Shown here one piece after another: positions 46,867 through 54,980 of a stretch of DNA of 64,000 nucleotides. Numbering within the stretch: the first letter of the stretch is position 1; every line of letters begins with the position of its first letter. A program made the position numbers and the translations under genes. The DNA lies in contig NC_019678.1 of assembly GCF_000316665.1 (NCBI RefSeq), positions 7,101,001-7,165,000 on the forward strand, read 5' to 3'. The DNA is from Rivularia sp. PCC 7116 (GTDB taxonomy: Bacteria > Cyanobacteriota > Cyanobacteriia > Cyanobacteriales > Nostocaceae). Below the pieces are notes generated by a model. It was not told the origin of the DNA. It made no database searches and worked only from the letters and a program-made list of their open reading frames with translations.

Positions 46867-47817
46867 ATGCCATGTTGTTCTATTATTATTCCTGCTTATA
46901 ACGCTATCAAATATTTGCCAGCAACTTTAGAAAGTGCATTGAGGCAGAGTTTTACGGATTTTGAAGTTTTAATTATTGATGATGGAAGTTACGATAATAT
47001 TGTAGAGTGGGCTTCTGAAATTAAAGACCCGCGAGTGAGATTTCTTTCTCAACAAAACAAAGGTGTTTCAGCTGCAAGAAATTTAGGCATTAAAAAAGCG
47101 AAAGGAGAATATATTGCATTTCTTGACGCTGATGATTTATGGGAACCTACAAAACTAGAAAAACAGTTGCAGCTTTTTAAGAATAATCTCTCATTAGGCT
47201 TAGTGCATACTGCAATGCTTATAATTGACGAACAAAGTAAATCTTTAGGAAGGATATTTACATCTAACGTGGAAGGTAATGCTCTAGAAAAATTATTAGA
47301 GCAAAATACAATAGTGACTTCTTCAGTAATAGTTCGTCATAGCTGTTTGCAAGCGGTAGGAAATTTCGATGAAAATTTAACTTCCTCCGAAGATTGGGAA
47401 CTTTGGGTTCGTATTGCTTCGCGTTATTCCATAGCGCAAATAAAGGAACCTTTAGTTTATTATCGTCAACATGCCAACAATACAACCAAAAATTGGCAAA
47501 TGCTCGAACAAGATTTATCTTCCATCGAGCAAGTATTCCAATCTGTACCGGGGGAATTATCCGATATAAAAAAACGTACTTATGCTTATGCCAATATTTA
47601 TTTAGCTTGGAAAGCTTTAGAAACTGGGTACTGCCAGCAAGCAGCCTATTTTCGCAATCAATCTATCAAGCATTATTTTAATATACTTTTTTGTGCTAAT
47701 TTTATTCGTTTAAGCTTAGCGATCGCCCTGCTACAAATCTTCGGAAACAATGGTTTTAGCCGGATAAAATCAATGATTTACACTGTTCGTCGGCGTTTTT
47801 CTACCGTGAAATTATAA
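46867..47817 (+). CDS. Glycosyltransferase family 2 (first of duplicated pair)
   Basis: 316 residues, GT-A fold. The N-terminus CSIIIPAYNAIKYLPATLES, the nucleotide-binding IIDDGSYDN, the metal-binding FLDADDLW, the acceptor-side SSEDWELWVRIA and the catalytic-side YRQH are all present. The C-terminal 90 residues are helical and amphipathic, which could place the enzyme at the membrane. It is an inverting transferase acting on the growing repeat unit. It pairs with the preceding GT4, and an equivalent gene lies at 49565. Confidence 0.9.
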   Translation: MPCCSIIIPAYNAIKYLPATLESALRQSFTDFEVLIIDDGSYDNIVEWASEIKDPRVRFLSQQNKGVSAARNLGIKKAKGEYIAFLDADDLWEPTKLEKQLQLFKNNLSLGLVHTAMLIIDEQSKSLGRIFTSNVEGNALEKLLEQNTIVTSSVIVRHSCLQAVGNFDENLTSSEDWELWVRIASRYSIAQIKEPLVYYRQHANNTTKNWQMLEQDLSSIEQVFQSVPGELSDIKKRTYAYANIYLAWKALETGYCQQAAYFRNQSIKHYFNILFCANFIRLSLAIALLQIFGNNGFSRIKSMIYTVRRRFSTVKL

Positions 47818-47982
47818 CAATATAATTTGATAGATAAAGTTAGGAGTACCCAAGAAGAAGGGAAAAGATAGAGGAGTTAAAGGAATTATAAAATCCTTAA
47901 CTCCTAATTTTAACTTCTCCGATTTATGTTTAAATATCGGCAATTTTTTTTCTTTATTTTTATTTATTCAGAGTTTAATAAA

Positions 47983-49167
47983 GTGATTAGACAACTAGTA
48001 AACACAGCTAATAAGTATCAGCAAGAGTCGCAAGATAAACATAAACCATTAAAAGTTACTATCCTTCATCCTAGTGCAGGTGTGAATTGGAGTGGCGGCT
48101 CGGAAATTTTTGCCATCGAAATGACTCGTCGTTTATCTGCTTACTTTGATGTAGAACTTTTAAGTGGTGCTGAATGCGGCAACTTTTCTCGCAAAGCTGG
48201 GGGTGTTTCTCGCGCTTATACTTACAACTTAATTAATCAACCGTTGATTAAGAATTTAGTTCATAGGTTTGCAAATCATCCTGAAATTATTATTGAACAT
48301 TTAACTAATTTTCTACCTTGTGTTAGTCGCTGCCTGATTAATTCGACAGATTTAATTTTCCCTTGCAACGATTATGGCGGTTTAGCAATGGCTGCGGCTG
48401 TACGTGCAATCAAAGGTACTCCAATTCTCTATACCGAACATAACGGCTTACTAGCTCAGGGAAAATGTTTAAAGCGCAATCTATCTTTCTCTCCAGACTG
48501 TCTGGTAGTTTTCGATAAAAAGACTGCTTCATTTGCACGTAACATCAAGCCACAGCAAGAGTTAAACATTATTTCTAATGGAGTTGATTTAGAAAGATTT
48601 ACTCCCGATGGAGCTAAATTAAATTTTGGTTTGACAACGCCGATTGTATTGTGTGTAGCTTCTTTGAATCGTAAAAATCACAAAAGAGTGGACTTAGCAA
48701 TCAATGCAGTTTCTCGCTTATCTCAAGTGAGTTTATTACTATGTGGAGATGGTCCTGATAGAGATTATTTTCAAGCACGGGGCGAACAATTGCTTGGTGT
48801 AAATCGTTTTAAAATATCAACTTTTCCTTCCCAGAGAATGCCAGAGGTTTATCGCAGTGCTGATGTATTTACCCTTCCCTCTATTAACGAGCCTTTCAGC
48901 TTAGCTTATATGGAAGCAATGGCGAGTGGTTTACCGGTAGTTACAACTGATGATCAAATACGCCGCTATATTGTTGGCGATAGCGGTATATTGTGCGATG
49001 TCACAAATCCAGAAATCTATGCAGACGGATTATTTCAGGTTTTGAAAACAAACTGGCAGCAAAAGGCAGTCAGTAATGCTGCAAGGTTTAGTTGGGATAA
49101 TATAGCTTGGAAATACAGAAATGTGATTATGGAAACAATTAAAAGAAAGAAGGAGACAACAGTCTAA
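47983..49167 (+). CDS. Glycosyltransferase family 4 (second of duplicated pair)
   Basis: 394 residues from the GTG at 47983, which aligns with the GTG start of the paralogue at 45550. An in-frame ATG at 47926 would add a hydrophobic Phe-rich stretch with no ribosome binding site and is thought spurious. The same landmarks are present: ILHPSAGVNWSGGSEIF, CVASLNRKNHKRVDLAIN and SINEPFSLAYMEAMASGLPV. The GFAY of copy 1 is SLAY here, a change close to the donor site that might alter specificity (inference). It is followed by a repeat and the second GT2. Confidence 0.87.
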   Translation: MIRQLVNTANKYQQESQDKHKPLKVTILHPSAGVNWSGGSEIFAIEMTRRLSAYFDVELLSGAECGNFSRKAGGVSRAYTYNLINQPLIKNLVHRFANHPEIIIEHLTNFLPCVSRCLINSTDLIFPCNDYGGLAMAAAVRAIKGTPILYTEHNGLLAQGKCLKRNLSFSPDCLVVFDKKTASFARNIKPQQELNIISNGVDLERFTPDGAKLNFGLTTPIVLCVASLNRKNHKRVDLAINAVSRLSQVSLLLCGDGPDRDYFQARGEQLLGVNRFKISTFPSQRMPEVYRSADVFTLPSINEPFSLAYMEAMASGLPVVTTDDQIRRYIVGDSGILCDVTNPEIYADGLFQVLKTNWQQKAVSNAARFSWDNIAWKYRNVIMETIKRKKETTV

Positions 49168-49259
49168 ATATTGTTATTTAAAATACAAATAATCAGATAG
49201 CTATGCAAAAAGTATTTATGCCTATACGCCGAAGCATAGCTAAGTAGGTAGGCATAATT

Positions 49260-49386
49260 AAATATAAGATAAAACCTCACCACGCCACTTGCTATAAGTC
49301 GGGGAACCCGCCCAACGCAGTGGCTTCTCAATCCCTCTCCTTAGTAAGGAGAGGGAAGCCGGAGGCAGGGTGAGGTTTTATATTTA
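49260..49386. repeat. Inverted repeat element related to family A
   Basis: Ends AAATATAAgaTAAAACCTCACC and GGTGAGGTTTTATATTT are inverted. The centre has ATCCCTCTCCTTAGTAAGGAGAGGG. It shares the CCTCACC and CCCTCTCC blocks with the repeats at 31099 and 52257 but lacks the TATAGC ends. Confidence 0.6.
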
Positions 49387-49564
49387 ATTCGATCCACTTA
49401 CTTCTCTCAGAATATACAATTTAGTAAATCAACGTAAATTACCATAAAATAACTGTATGAATAAAACAATTATTTTATAATTATCAATTGATAGCTCGCG
49501 AACCAAAATATTAAATATAAAATCAAAAATAATTAAGCAAAAATAATTAAATAAAATTAAGATT

Positions 49565-50524
49565 ATGCCACAAGTCTCTGTAATTATTCCAGCTTATAAC
49601 GCCATGAGTTTTCTACCAGAAACTCTGAAAAGTGTTTTTAAACAGACTTTTACCGACTTTGAAATATTAGTTGTGAATGATGGTAGTTCTGATGATATTG
49701 TGGAATGGGTTTCGCAAATAACAGACCCGAGAGTCAAATTGATTTCGCAAACAAATCAGGGCGTGTCCGCAGCACGAAATGCTGGAATTCGCAAGGCTCA
49801 AGGAGAGTATATTGCTTTTATTGATGCCGATGATTTATGGGAAGCAACAAAGTTAGAAAAGCAAGTAAACTGTATGCAAGCTAATCCCAAGGTAGGTTTA
49901 GTCTATACTTGGACGGCTTTTATTGACCAGTTTAGTAAACCTATAGGAATATCAAAGATTTCTCATTCTGAAGGAGATGTATGGGAAGAAATTGTGATTA
50001 GAGATATGATATCTCCTGGTGGTTCAGCAATGGTTCGTGCTGAATGCTTTGATAAAGTAGGTCTTTTTGATGTGGAATTAAGTATCGGAGAAGATAGAGA
50101 TATGTGGACTCGCATTGCTGCCATATATCCTTTTGCAGTAATCAAGGAATTTTTAACTCTCTATCGGAGACATTCTCATAATACAACTATAAGTAATGAA
50201 AAAATAATTCCTCAATTGTCTCAGGTAATTGAAAAAACTTTTGCAAATGCTCCAAAGCACCTACTCTATTTAAAAGGTCGTAGCTATTGCTGGATTAATA
50301 TTTATGCGGCTTGGTCTTCTATTCAAGATGAAAAAGACTATCAGCAAGGAGTTTTCTACCGCAGACAGGCAGTCCAACATTACCCTAAAATACGTTTTAC
50401 ATTAATGTATTTACGTCAGACTATAGCTATAACAATGTTAGCCTTATTAGGAACTGAAAATTACGGTAAAGTGCGGGGGCTTAGGAAAACCTTATTTAAG
50501 CGGAATAGCAGTACCGTTTCATGA
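49565..50524 (+). CDS. Glycosyltransferase family 2 (second of duplicated pair)
   Basis: 319 residues with VSVIIPAYNAMSFLPETLKS, VVNDGSSDDIVEW, FIDADDLW, GEDRDMWTRIA and YRRHSHNTT. It shares the layout and much sequence with the GT2 at 46867, including the helical C-terminus (YRRQAVQHYPKIRFT). Its variable middle (TWTAFIDQFSKPIGISK) differs most from copy 1, where acceptor specificity would lie. The ATG at 49565 begins at the conserved MPQVSVII. It is 110 bp before the flippase gene. Confidence 0.9.
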   Translation: MPQVSVIIPAYNAMSFLPETLKSVFKQTFTDFEILVVNDGSSDDIVEWVSQITDPRVKLISQTNQGVSAARNAGIRKAQGEYIAFIDADDLWEATKLEKQVNCMQANPKVGLVYTWTAFIDQFSKPIGISKISHSEGDVWEEIVIRDMISPGGSAMVRAECFDKVGLFDVELSIGEDRDMWTRIAAIYPFAVIKEFLTLYRRHSHNTTISNEKIIPQLSQVIEKTFANAPKHLLYLKGRSYCWINIYAAWSSIQDEKDYQQGVFYRRQAVQHYPKIRFTLMYLRQTIAITMLALLGTENYGKVRGLRKTLFKRNSSTVS

Positions 50525-50633
50525 TATATCTTTAAGCTTATCAGTGTAATGCTCTTGCCCAATTTGCCAAATGCCTAATGCTCAAATTCATTGCAAACAT
50601 ACAAATAAAGTATATTTCTTATAACTTATAAAT

Positions 50634-52019
50634 ATGGGAATACGTAATCAAGCCGTCAAAGGCGGATTTATTATGGTTATCCGTCAGGGTTTGGGTATTT
50701 TACTCAGCTTGGCAAGCGTTATTTTTATTACGAGAGTTATTGGTCCCGAGCAATATGGTTTTTTTGGTGCTGCTTCAGGGATAGCTACATTTCTCTACCG
50801 TTTGGGACCTTGGGGTTTAGATGTCTATCTAGTTCGCAAAACTGAAAATCCAGAGCAGCAAGAATATAATCAAGCTTTTACTATTTTATTAGCTGTCAGT
50901 ACAGTATTTGCTTTAAGTATGATTCTGGGAAGAGATATCATTAGTAATATTCTCAGAATAGAGCAAGTTTCACCACTTTTGTTTGTTTTAGCTTTTACAA
51001 TTCCTCCCTTTCTTTTAAAAGTACCTGCAACAGCAAAACTAGAACGGGATTTAAATTTTCAGCGTATTGCTTTCAACGAATTAATCAGCCAAATTAGTTA
51101 TTATATCGTTGCTATCCCGATGGCATTCCAAGGAGCTGGTGCTTGGGCACCGGTAACGGGTTTATTAGTTCAAAATTACATTTTATTTATACTGAGTCAC
51201 ACAGGTGCCAAATTAAAATTCGGTTTCTCTTGGAATCCTAAACTAGCTAAAGAAATGATCGGTTTTGGTTTTACATTTTCGGCTTCTAGCTGGACTTGGG
51301 AATTGCGAACATTAGTCAATCCAGTGATTGTAGGGCGTTTTGCTGGTGCCGAAGCCGTTGCCTTTGTCGCTTTAGCCATACGGTTAGTAGAAATGCTTTC
51401 CTTTGTTAGACATATTGCTTGGCGGTTGGCGATCGCTGCTTTAGCAAAATTCAAAGAAAATAAACCTCGTTTGCGTAGTAGTGTTGAAGAAGGAATGCAT
51501 TTACTGGCTTTGAGTGTCGGTTTGCCAATGGCAGGTTTTTCCCTAGTAGGGCCGATAATATTAAATATCGTATTTGGTCAAAATTGGAATCCGGTACTAG
51601 AAGTATATCCATTCATTGCCGTTAGCTACATTGCTTATTCAGTCTTAAACTTGCATACTTCCGTGCTTTATTTGCTAGGTAAAAATATGCGAGTTACCTG
51701 GTTTAATTTAGTTCACGTCATATTATTTATAGGTGCGGCGTTTTTACTAGTGCCAAAAATGGGAATGATTGGATATGGATGGGCTGAAATATGTACTTTA
51801 TCCAGCTATATTATCCTACATTTATACGTTTCCAAAGCAATCGGTATGCCAAACTATACAACTGCTTTTATTTGGTTTACTCTTTCAATTAGTGTATTAA
51901 TTATTGGTACTCTTGAAAGTCCGTTACGTTATTTTTCTGTATTTTTATTACTGCTTCCCTTAATATCAACAAAAGAAAGAAAGAATTTGTGGGGATATTA
52001 TCAGATATTGAGGTCTTAA
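50634..52019 (+). CDS. Wzx-type oligosaccharide flippase
   Basis: 461 residues with about 12-14 transmembrane helices. The N-terminus NQAVKGGFIMVIRQGLGILLS and the motif RVIGPEQYGFFGAASGI are the standard opening of the polysaccharide transporter (MVF/MATE-like) family. It should move undecaprenyl-linked repeat units from the cytosolic to the periplasmic leaflet for the Wzy protein at 43992. It is the last gene of the locus in this orientation. The C-terminus ends in a polar tail (TKERKNLWGYYQIL). Confidence 0.88.
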   Translation: MGIRNQAVKGGFIMVIRQGLGILLSLASVIFITRVIGPEQYGFFGAASGIATFLYRLGPWGLDVYLVRKTENPEQQEYNQAFTILLAVSTVFALSMILGRDIISNILRIEQVSPLLFVLAFTIPPFLLKVPATAKLERDLNFQRIAFNELISQISYYIVAIPMAFQGAGAWAPVTGLLVQNYILFILSHTGAKLKFGFSWNPKLAKEMIGFGFTFSASSWTWELRTLVNPVIVGRFAGAEAVAFVALAIRLVEMLSFVRHIAWRLAIAALAKFKENKPRLRSSVEEGMHLLALSVGLPMAGFSLVGPIILNIVFGQNWNPVLEVYPFIAVSYIAYSVLNLHTSVLYLLGKNMRVTWFNLVHVILFIGAAFLLVPKMGMIGYGWAEICTLSSYIILHLYVSKAIGMPNYTTAFIWFTLSISVLIIGTLESPLRYFSVFLLLLPLISTKERKNLWGYYQILRS

Positions 52020-52042
52020 AAAATTGTCAAATACCAAAAGGG

Positions 52043-52091
52043 ATACCTCACCCCGCCCTCCAGGGCACCCCTCTCCTTGTCAAGGAGAAAG
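52043..52091. repeat. Fragment of family A repeat
   Basis: CCTCACCCCGCCCTCCAGGG followed by CACCCCTCTCCTTGTCAAGG, without the terminal TATAGC parts. It is probably a partial copy. Confidence 0.45.
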
Positions 52092-52170
52092 GAAGTCGTA
52101 GCACCATCAATTAATATTTTTCTTTTTAAGGTTAGTTTAGGCACACAAAAGCAATTGGTAATCGTAGATT

Positions 52171-52241
52171 TGTATGTTGGTTGATACGCACCAATAATAT
52201 TTATTGTGAGTGAAAAAATTTGATATGCGTCGTAACCCAAT
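52171..52241. repeat. MITE-like repeat, family B, copy 1
   Basis: TGTTGGTTGATACGCACCAA at one end and TATGCGTCGTAACCCAA at the other, with AATATTTATTGTGAGTGAAA between. It is the same plan as the copy at 52399 but with a diverged left end. Confidence 0.5.
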
Positions 52242-52256
52242 ATTATAGACTGGTTT

Positions 52257-52390
52257 TATATAATGATTTTGACTTGTTTGCAATACAAATAGATTTCGCT
52301 CTTCTTCCCTCTCCTTAATAAGAAGAGGGATATCCGGAGGACAGGGTGAGGTTTTAAAGGTATTTAACTTAACCGAAAATTGCTATATAT
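52257..52390. repeat. MITE-like palindromic repeat, family A, copy 3
   Basis: The left end TATAATGATTTTGAC..CAATACA and the right end, TATAGCAATTTTCGGTTAAG on the opposite strand, resemble the family A ends. The interior carries CCCTCTCCTTAATAAGAAGAGGG and AGGGTGAGGTTTTA. Confidence 0.55.
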
Positions 52391-52398
52391 ATTCATTC

Positions 52399-52466
52399 GT
52401 AGGTTGGGTTAGACGCACAAACACTATTTATTGTTAATGAAAAGATGATATGCGTCGTAACCCAAC
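52399..52466. repeat. MITE-like repeat, family B, copy 2
   Basis: GTTGGGTTAGACGCA and TGCGTCGTAACCCAAC form imperfect 15-16 bp terminal inverted repeats around an AT-rich centre. A third, truncated copy is at 54877. Confidence 0.6.
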
Positions 52467-52545
52467 ATTTATATATTAGTTTTATCTAGTTTATATGAGA
52501 AAAGAAAGTCAGATATTCCCACTACAAATATGTTTCTATTAAACC

Positions 52546-53493
52546 CTACACTGCCGAAGCTTCTAGCAATTCAACTTCCTCACTTTCCGATTCATCCCGA
52601 ATCTTAAAATAAAAATAGAGATTTGCAATTGTTAAATCGGAAGCTTGCTGTAAATTATTTGTAATCAATTGTTTATAACCAGCAATTTTAGCTCGTTGAT
52701 TTATATAACTTTCGTAGTCTTTACGCAAATCTGGCTGGAACATAAATTTTAATTGTTCGCGTAAAGAATAATAGTGCGATTTTTCGCTAATCGTTTCGTA
52801 GATAACTTGTTCTGGTGGTACCGATAAACCAGTTGAAGTTGATTCAATTTCCGCAATTTTTTCAGTTTCTGAACTATTTAAATCGCTATTATTTAAAAGT
52901 TCAAGTTCATCCTTCGGTAGACTTTGCATCCAATCAATTTGATTTTGCCATGTTTCAACAACAGCTAAATCGTGATTGCGAATGCGGCTCATTTCTGGGA
53001 AAAGGAAATTAAGTTCGTCTTCGGAAGTACAGGAATTAATGATTGTGGAAGCGTTTTCACAAATGTGGTTTTTTAGATGATAAAGGCGATCGCTAACTGC
53101 GGACATTTCATTTTGCACTTGATAGGTAGCAACAATCGCTTGTTCTATACCCCAAGCGCATTCCAATCGACGTAATTGCCCAGCAGCACAAGTTTCTCCT
53201 AATAATTGCGGATTGGTATAACTTGCTAATGCTTGATACAACATTCCTCGTACTGCATCGATTTCAGCATTTCTGCGGCTGTCATCTTGTATTTGCATAG
53301 CAGAATGAAACCTCTGTAAAGCTTGAGTAAATATCCCATATGCTTGTACTAAAACTACGCGATGCTGTTCAAATTTAATATCTTGAGCAACCTGCTCGAT
53401 AACTTGTCTAATTTCTGCACCTTGCTCTCTAAGAGCTTGTTTTAGATCGATAAAGCCGTTTTTAACTTCAGAACGTGGATATTTGAAAATCAA
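52546..53493 (-). CDS. Unknown helical protein, partner of a dynamin-stalk-like gene
   Basis: 315 residues, start codon TTG at 53493, the first available start in a frame open to 53640. The sequence is almost entirely alpha-helical with many Gln/Glu (FEQHRVVLVQAYGIF, YQVQNEMSAVSDRLYHL). A disordered acidic insert lies near 205-225 and the tail is acidic (DESESEEVELLE). No membrane segment, signal peptide or known domain is seen. It overlaps the first 11 bp of the divergent gene at 53483, implying a shared control region and probably a shared function. I do not recognise the family. Confidence 0.6.
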   Translation of the reverse strand: MIFKYPRSEVKNGFIDLKQALREQGAEIRQVIEQVAQDIKFEQHRVVLVQAYGIFTQALQRFHSAMQIQDDSRRNAEIDAVRGMLYQALASYTNPQLLGETCAAGQLRRLECAWGIEQAIVATYQVQNEMSAVSDRLYHLKNHICENASTIINSCTSEDELNFLFPEMSRIRNHDLAVVETWQNQIDWMQSLPKDELELLNNSDLNSSETEKIAEIESTSTGLSVPPEQVIYETISEKSHYYSLREQLKFMFQPDLRKDYESYINQRAKIAGYKQLITNNLQQASDLTIANLYFYFKIRDESESEEVELLEASAV

Positions 53494-54469
53494 AAATTCT
53501 CTAAACCAAGTCGATAACTTAATTCGAGCTTGTTTTGATGGCTTAAAGCAAGCTGAAGATACTTTGGAAGGTAAAATACAAATCTCTGAAACTGAAAAGC
53601 TGAATATTTTCGAGCAAATTGGGGAAGCAAGTGGACGCTACGGAAAAATCGATGCTAAAGCTCACGAATTATTAGAAACTGTTTTTGAAGAGGTAATTCA
53701 ATCTAGGGATGAGTGGATTGAAACGTTAGGAGAAAAGTTAGAGTTAAAATCGAATGAATGGGAGTCGGAATATTCAGGAATTTGGAATCGAGAAAAACTA
53801 ACACAAGATTATGCTTATCAATTTAATCAAGACTTATCTGAAGAACTTGATAATTGGATAAATGAGGAATTAAAAGAAAATATATTGCAAAAACCTTTAG
53901 AATCTTTAGATATCACAATACAATTCGAGTTGGAAAAACTTAATCATGAATTTAAAACATTGAAAACCTTGCAAGAACAAGAGTCTGATGATTTAACCCT
54001 TTTAGATAATAATCAAAATGATTTAATTTCCATTTCATATAATGGTTTTTGGGGCGGTTTCGGGGCAATTGGTGTTGGAGCCGCATTAGTTCCTGTAGTT
54101 TTTATTGCTGGACCAGTACTAGCCATAATCGCCGGTCTTGGCGCTGGGTTGTTCGGAGCAGGAATGCTGGAAGAGAGTGTAAAAGAAAAGGTAATTGAAC
54201 TAGGTTTTGAAAAATTTAATGATTCTATAGATGATATCTTTGAAAAACTAATTGAAATGATTATTTCACTATTTGGTGAAAGAGTTGAAATGGCATCTAC
54301 ACAAATCGCTCAAGCTATTTCACTCTACGAAAACCTTTTAGAACAGCAAGAAAACGCTCATCAAGAAACTATAGAACAACTTCTTGCCGATAAAGCATGG
54401 ATTTCTCAAAAGCGTAGTGAACTCGAACGGATACAGCAGGATATGAAATCGATTATTCAGGTTTATTAA
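53483..54469 (+). CDS. Membrane-inserting coiled-coil protein resembling a dynamin-like stalk
   Basis: 328 residues, start TTG at 53483. The frame is open back to 53387 but has no better start. Long helices (DNLIRACFDGLKQAEDTLEG, QFELEKLNHEFKTLKTL) surround a glycine-rich hydrophobic hairpin at about 188-232 (GFGAIGVGAALVPVVF, LAIIAGLGAGLFGAG), then more coiled coil (SLYENLLEQQENAHQETI). Bacterial dynamin-like proteins have such a paddle between helical bundles, but the GTPase domain is missing here. It may depend on a separate GTPase or be a remnant. Its 5' end overlaps the divergent helical gene by 11 bp. Confidence 0.65.
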   Translation: MKIKNSLNQVDNLIRACFDGLKQAEDTLEGKIQISETEKLNIFEQIGEASGRYGKIDAKAHELLETVFEEVIQSRDEWIETLGEKLELKSNEWESEYSGIWNREKLTQDYAYQFNQDLSEELDNWINEELKENILQKPLESLDITIQFELEKLNHEFKTLKTLQEQESDDLTLLDNNQNDLISISYNGFWGGFGAIGVGAALVPVVFIAGPVLAIIAGLGAGLFGAGMLEESVKEKVIELGFEKFNDSIDDIFEKLIEMIISLFGERVEMASTQIAQAISLYENLLEQQENAHQETIEQLLADKAWISQKRSELERIQQDMKSIIQVY

Positions 54470-54501
54470 CCCAATCGACAAAGGCTATTTAATCATTAAT
54501 A

Positions 54502-54561
54502 AAACAAAAAAAAAGAGTAGATGAGAGTCTCTAATTGCTGTAATTAGTTACTCATCTACTC
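54502..54561 (-). terminator. Minus-strand terminator
   Basis: GAGTAGATGAG (54515-54525) pairs with CTCATCTACTC (54551-54561) over 11 bp. Read on the minus strand the hairpin is followed by nine T residues (the A run at 54506-54514). It is oriented to end minus-strand transcription, 420 bp downstream of the 54981-56069 gene. Confidence 0.6.
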
Positions 54562-54569
54562 AAAATAAA

Positions 54570-54876
54570 AAAGAGAAGGAAATCAAAAATTAAAATTGTA
54601 AATACTTATTTAAAATTACTGATGTAAAATTTCTATTGTTTTATTTAACTCATCTCCTTTAAAATGGGGTGTTTACTTAGAGTTGGTTGAATCTCTGCTT
54701 GTTTTTCTTGGCTCAACCATATTTATATAGTATTTCCACTTACGAAGAAATGTCATCCTCAAAAGTGACAATTCGCAATTTCTTGATGTTGAGAACAAAA
54801 AAAGGAAAATTACTTAGATACTCTTTTGTAAATAATACATTACATGAGAAATATACTGAAACAGTTCAGTTGTAGT
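54570..54876. other. Non-coding spacer
   Basis: Short AT-rich region between the terminator and the family B repeat. A 62-codon frame at 54687 starts with a rare codon and has no ribosome binding site or family, so I do not accept it. Confidence 0.35.
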
Positions 54877-54945
54877 TGTAGGTTGGGTTAGACGCACGAA
54901 TAATATTTATAGTTGATCGAGGATTTTATATGCGCCTATGCCCTT
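54877..54945. repeat. MITE-like repeat, family B, truncated copy 3
   Basis: GTAGGTTGGGTTAGACGCAC followed by GAATAATATTTATAGTTGA as in the other copies. The right end decays after TATGCGCC, leaving no GTAACCCAAC. Confidence 0.5.
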
Positions 54946-54980
54946 TGGACAAGCTGAGCGTTCCCTTAAACCACAAACTA

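Noticed and set aside
47926-47982. ATG start 19 codons upstream for the second GT4
   Set aside because: It adds a Phe-rich hydrophobic stretch without SD; the GTG at 47983 aligns with the start of the paralogue.
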